DNA of 14,764 nucleotides, taken from positions 1 through 14,764 of the forward strand of contig CAZPZZ010000104.1 of NCBI GenBank assembly GCA_964591245.1. The letters run 5' to 3'. The notes below the pieces were generated by a model that was not told the DNA's origin, did not search any database, and was given only the letters and a program-made list of their open reading frames with translations. Position 1 is the stretch's first letter. Each line of letters starts with the position of its first letter. Positions 12,933 to 14,764 of the stretch are shown piece by piece. The stretch comes from CAZPZZ01 sp964591245. GTDB taxonomy: Bacteria; Acidobacteriota; Vicinamibacteria; Vicinamibacterales; UBA8438. A program made the position numbers and the translations under genes.

Positions 12933-14636
12933 TCATGCTCCATGACACTTTTTGTACTTCTTGCCGCTCCCACAGGGGCAGGGGTCGTTACGTCCAACTT
13001 TGGGAGCGTCTCGACGCATGGTTCGGACCGCCGCGTCATCACCGCCGGTGCGGGCAGGTCGTGGTCTGGGCCCCTGTCCAGGGGCTCCGGCAAACGCGGA
13101 GGGGGTTGCGCTGGGATCGTTCAAGGTCATGGGCGCGCGTGATCGTAATGCTGGTCGTCCGGCTTCTGGAGCGTCGCCTTGCGCGACCGGACGAAGGCGC
13201 CAAAGGTATCGGACCATTTCGGTTCCGATCCGGTCCTCCATGTCTTGGAAGAGCGCGAAGCTCTCCCGTTTGTACTCGATCAGCGGATCTTTCTGGGCAT
13301 AACCGCGGAGTCCGATACCTTCCTTCAAATGGTCCAGGCTATAGAGATGGTCCTTCCACTGGGTATCGACAATCTGGAGCATGACGTCGCGCTCAACCCG
13401 GCGAAGAATCTCTGGCTCCACCGCCTCTTCTTTTTCCTGGTATCGCGACTTTGCTGCGCCCCACAAGGCTTCGTGGATCTCGTCGGGGCTACTCTCGTCG
13501 AGGTCCAGGGACTCCGTTTCTTCTGCCGGGAGTCCGGCGAGTTCACCGACCGAGCGTTTGAGTGCGTCGATGTCCCAATCTTCAGGATCGATATCTCGGC
13601 CACAGTGGGCTTCCACATCTTGATCGATGAGATTTTCCGCCAAGTTCAACAGGTATTCTCGGCTGTCGACGATCTCGTCTTCTGAGAGGTGGACTTGACC
13701 CTCGAGAAGTTCGCGGCGCAGCGTGTAAACGTTTTCGCGCTGCTTGTTCATCACGTCATCGTACTCAAGCAGGTGTTTGCGGACGGAAAAATGCTGGCCT
13801 TCTACCTGTTTCTGAGCGCGCTCGATGGCCCGTGTCACCATTCCGTGCTCGATCGGCACTCCTTCTTCCATACCCAGACGTTCCATCAGGCCGGAAATTC
13901 GCTCTGAGCCGAAGATACGCATGAGGTCATCCTCGAGGGACAGATAGAATCGTGAAGATCCAGGGTCACCCTGACGTCCTGCGCGGCCGCGTAGCTGGTT
14001 GTCGATTCGCCGCGACTCATGCCTTTCGGTACCGATGATGTGAAGGCCACCGGCGTTCACGACAAGGTCGTGCTCGGCTGATGTCTGAGACGTGTACTGA
14101 CTGAAGATGCGCTCCCAGTCGCCGTGCCGAATGCGGTAGAAGTGGTCTAAATGAAAGAAGTAGGAAAATTCCTCGTCGTCAACAAATTTCGCTTCTTCTT
14201 TAGGTAGCCGTTCCGCCGCGTCCTCGGCTAATGCCTGTTGTCGCGACATGTATTCTGCGTTGCCGCCGAGGACGATGTCGGTACCACGACCGGCCATGTT
14301 CGTTGCGATCGTCACTGTTCCACGTCGACCAGCTTGAGCGACGATCTCTGCTTCTTGGGCGTGATATTTGGCGTTGAGGACTACGTGTTTGATTCCACGC
14401 CGTTTGAGCAGGCCAGAGAGTTTCTCGGATTTTTCGATCGAGACTGTTCCGGTGAGGACCGGGCGTCCAGCTTGCTGCTTCTCGATGATGTCGTCGACGA
14501 TCGCGTCGTATTTTTCTCGTTCGGTGCGATAGATCGAGTCTGGTTCCTCTATACGGATGAGGTCGCGATTGGTCGGGATGACCATCACATCGAGCTTGTA
14601 GATTTTGTTAAACTCAGGCGCTTCCGTGTCCGCGGT
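12933..14636 (-). CDS. secA: Preprotein translocase ATPase SecA, C-terminal ~570 residues (5' end replaced at a chimeric join)
   Basis: SecA is the ATPase motor that drives unfolded preproteins through SecYEG. The part present runs from TADTEAPEF, in the NBD1 region just after the expected GMTG, to the C-terminus. It includes IATNMAGRGTDIVLGG and GTERHESRRIDNQLRGRAGR (NBD2 with arginine-finger region), the scaffold/wing region, LRGYAQKDPLIEYKRESF, and the zinc-binding tail CPCGSGKKYKKCH, which also contacts SecB and phospholipid. A roughly 40-residue insertion relative to E. coli follows VLGGNAEYMSRQQ, as in several other phyla. About the first 390 residues of SecA are missing. The frame stays open to the window edge, but the ~42 residues read there are antisense to uvrB and not SecA, so that apparent start near 14762 is false. 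Confidence 0.96.
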   Translation of the reverse strand, partial: TADTEAPEFNKIYKLDVMVIPTNRDLIRIEEPDSIYRTEREKYDAIVDDIIEKQQAGRPVLTGTVSIEKSEKLSGLLKRRGIKHVVLNAKYHAQEAEIVAQAGRRGTVTIATNMAGRGTDIVLGGNAEYMSRQQALAEDAAERLPKEEAKFVDDEEFSYFFHLDHFYRIRHGDWERIFSQYTSQTSAEHDLVVNAGGLHIIGTERHESRRIDNQLRGRAGRQGDPGSSRFYLSLEDDLMRIFGSERISGLMERLGMEEGVPIEHGMVTRAIERAQKQVEGQHFSVRKHLLEYDDVMNKQRENVYTLRRELLEGQVHLSEDEIVDSREYLLNLAENLIDQDVEAHCGRDIDPEDWDIDALKRSVGELAGLPAEETESLDLDESSPDEIHEALWGAAKSRYQEKEEAVEPEILRRVERDVMLQIVDTQWKDHLYSLDHLKEGIGLRGYAQKDPLIEYKRESFALFQDMEDRIGTEMVRYLWRLRPVAQGDAPEAGRPALRSRAPMTLNDPSATPSAFAGAPGQGPRPRPARTGGDDAAVRTMRRDAPKVGRNDPCPCGSGKKYKKCHGA

Positions 14637-14764
14637 GACGTGGTCGAGATCCAGCCCGCCAACCTCGAGTCGGCCTACCGCGTCTCGTTCTTCGGCGATG
14701 AGGTCGAGCAGCTCACGCACTTCGATCCGCTGACGGGTGAGGTGTACGCGAAGCTCGACCACCT
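14622..14764 (+). CDS. uvrB: UvrB fragment (excinuclease ABC subunit B), both ends missing
   Basis: Read on the plus strand from 14622, the 47 codons give a sequence beginning FRVRGDVVEIQPA and continuing through VSFFGDEVEQLTHFDPL to TGEVYAKLDH. This is the unmistakable UvrB segment (FRVRGEVIDIFPA and FDEEVERLSLFDPLTG in E. coli), from roughly residues 180-230 of the damage-recognition helicase of nucleotide excision repair. Homology starts at Phe (14622); the codons just upstream read R-R instead of the expected G-T/V. The frame runs off the right edge. Counted by hand, 39 of the 42 codons after the join end in G or C, higher than in the adjacent secA codons (about 70%), hinting at a different source genome. 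It faces secA head-on and overlaps its homology by 15 bp. Confidence 0.88.

Noticed and set aside
12008..13384. Long plus-strand open frame (458 codons) across guaB and secA
   Set aside because: It is antisense to two genes with unmistakable homology and shows no domain of its own; a GC-rich codon-bias shadow.
14637..14762. SecA N-terminal residues read from 14762 to 14637 on the minus strand
   Set aside because: They do not resemble SecA and are the antisense reading of a uvrB fragment.

Overview
The window reads as an ordinary chromosomal stretch of a GC-rich, Gram-negative-type bacterium. The gene families seen (a Fis-type AAA+ regulator, a GspH/FimT-like pseudopilin, a full-length fused GcvP) would fit an Acidobacteriota member of the Vicinamibacteria type. 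That assignment is my inference from protein flavour only, since there is no rRNA or tRNA in the window. I see no insertion sequence, integrase, CRISPR array or defence locus.

Layout, left to right. Positions 2-250 hold the 3' end of a YdjM/DUF457-like membrane protein. A 359-nt gap (251-609) carries unusually strong potential RNA stems, including an 18-bp stem at 470-487/519-536. Two small surface/competence-type genes follow: a secreted ComEA-like helix-hairpin-helix protein (610-963) and a GspH/FimT-like prepilin (978-1613). A 595-nt gap (1614-2208) has no convincing gene but several inverted repeats. Next is an AAA+ sigma-54-activator-like regulator (2209-3612) whose GAFTGA loop has decayed to RVATGV. 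After a 216-nt leader with mutually exclusive stems comes the glycine cleavage operon gcvT-gcvH-gcvP (3829-8229).

A class-IV PLP aminotransferase lies on the minus strand (8267-9151), convergent with gcvP and divergent from nnr. The plus-strand pair nnr-tsaE (9277-11331) encodes NAD(P)HX repair and a tRNA t6A synthesis factor. It converges on guaB (11312-12838, minus) with a 20-nt 3' overlap. secA (minus) lies upstream of guaB.

How the genes work together: GcvT, GcvH and GcvP, with an L-protein encoded elsewhere, cleave glycine to CO2, NH3 and methylene-tetrahydrofolate. The ComEA-like protein and the pseudopilin may belong to a type IV pilus/DNA-uptake apparatus. The remaining genes are housekeeping.

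The most consequential observation is at the right edge. SecA homology stops abruptly at about position 14636, and the last ~130 bases are a plus-strand fragment of uvrB. The two are joined head-on through a 15-bp stretch that fits both genes. This is most likely a chimeric join (amplification or assembly), not biology, and the in-frame N-terminus it creates for SecA is spurious. I do not see a clearly new biological system here. The best non-artefact leads are the structured leaders before the comEA-like gene and before gcvT, and the regulator with a degenerate GAFTGA loop.
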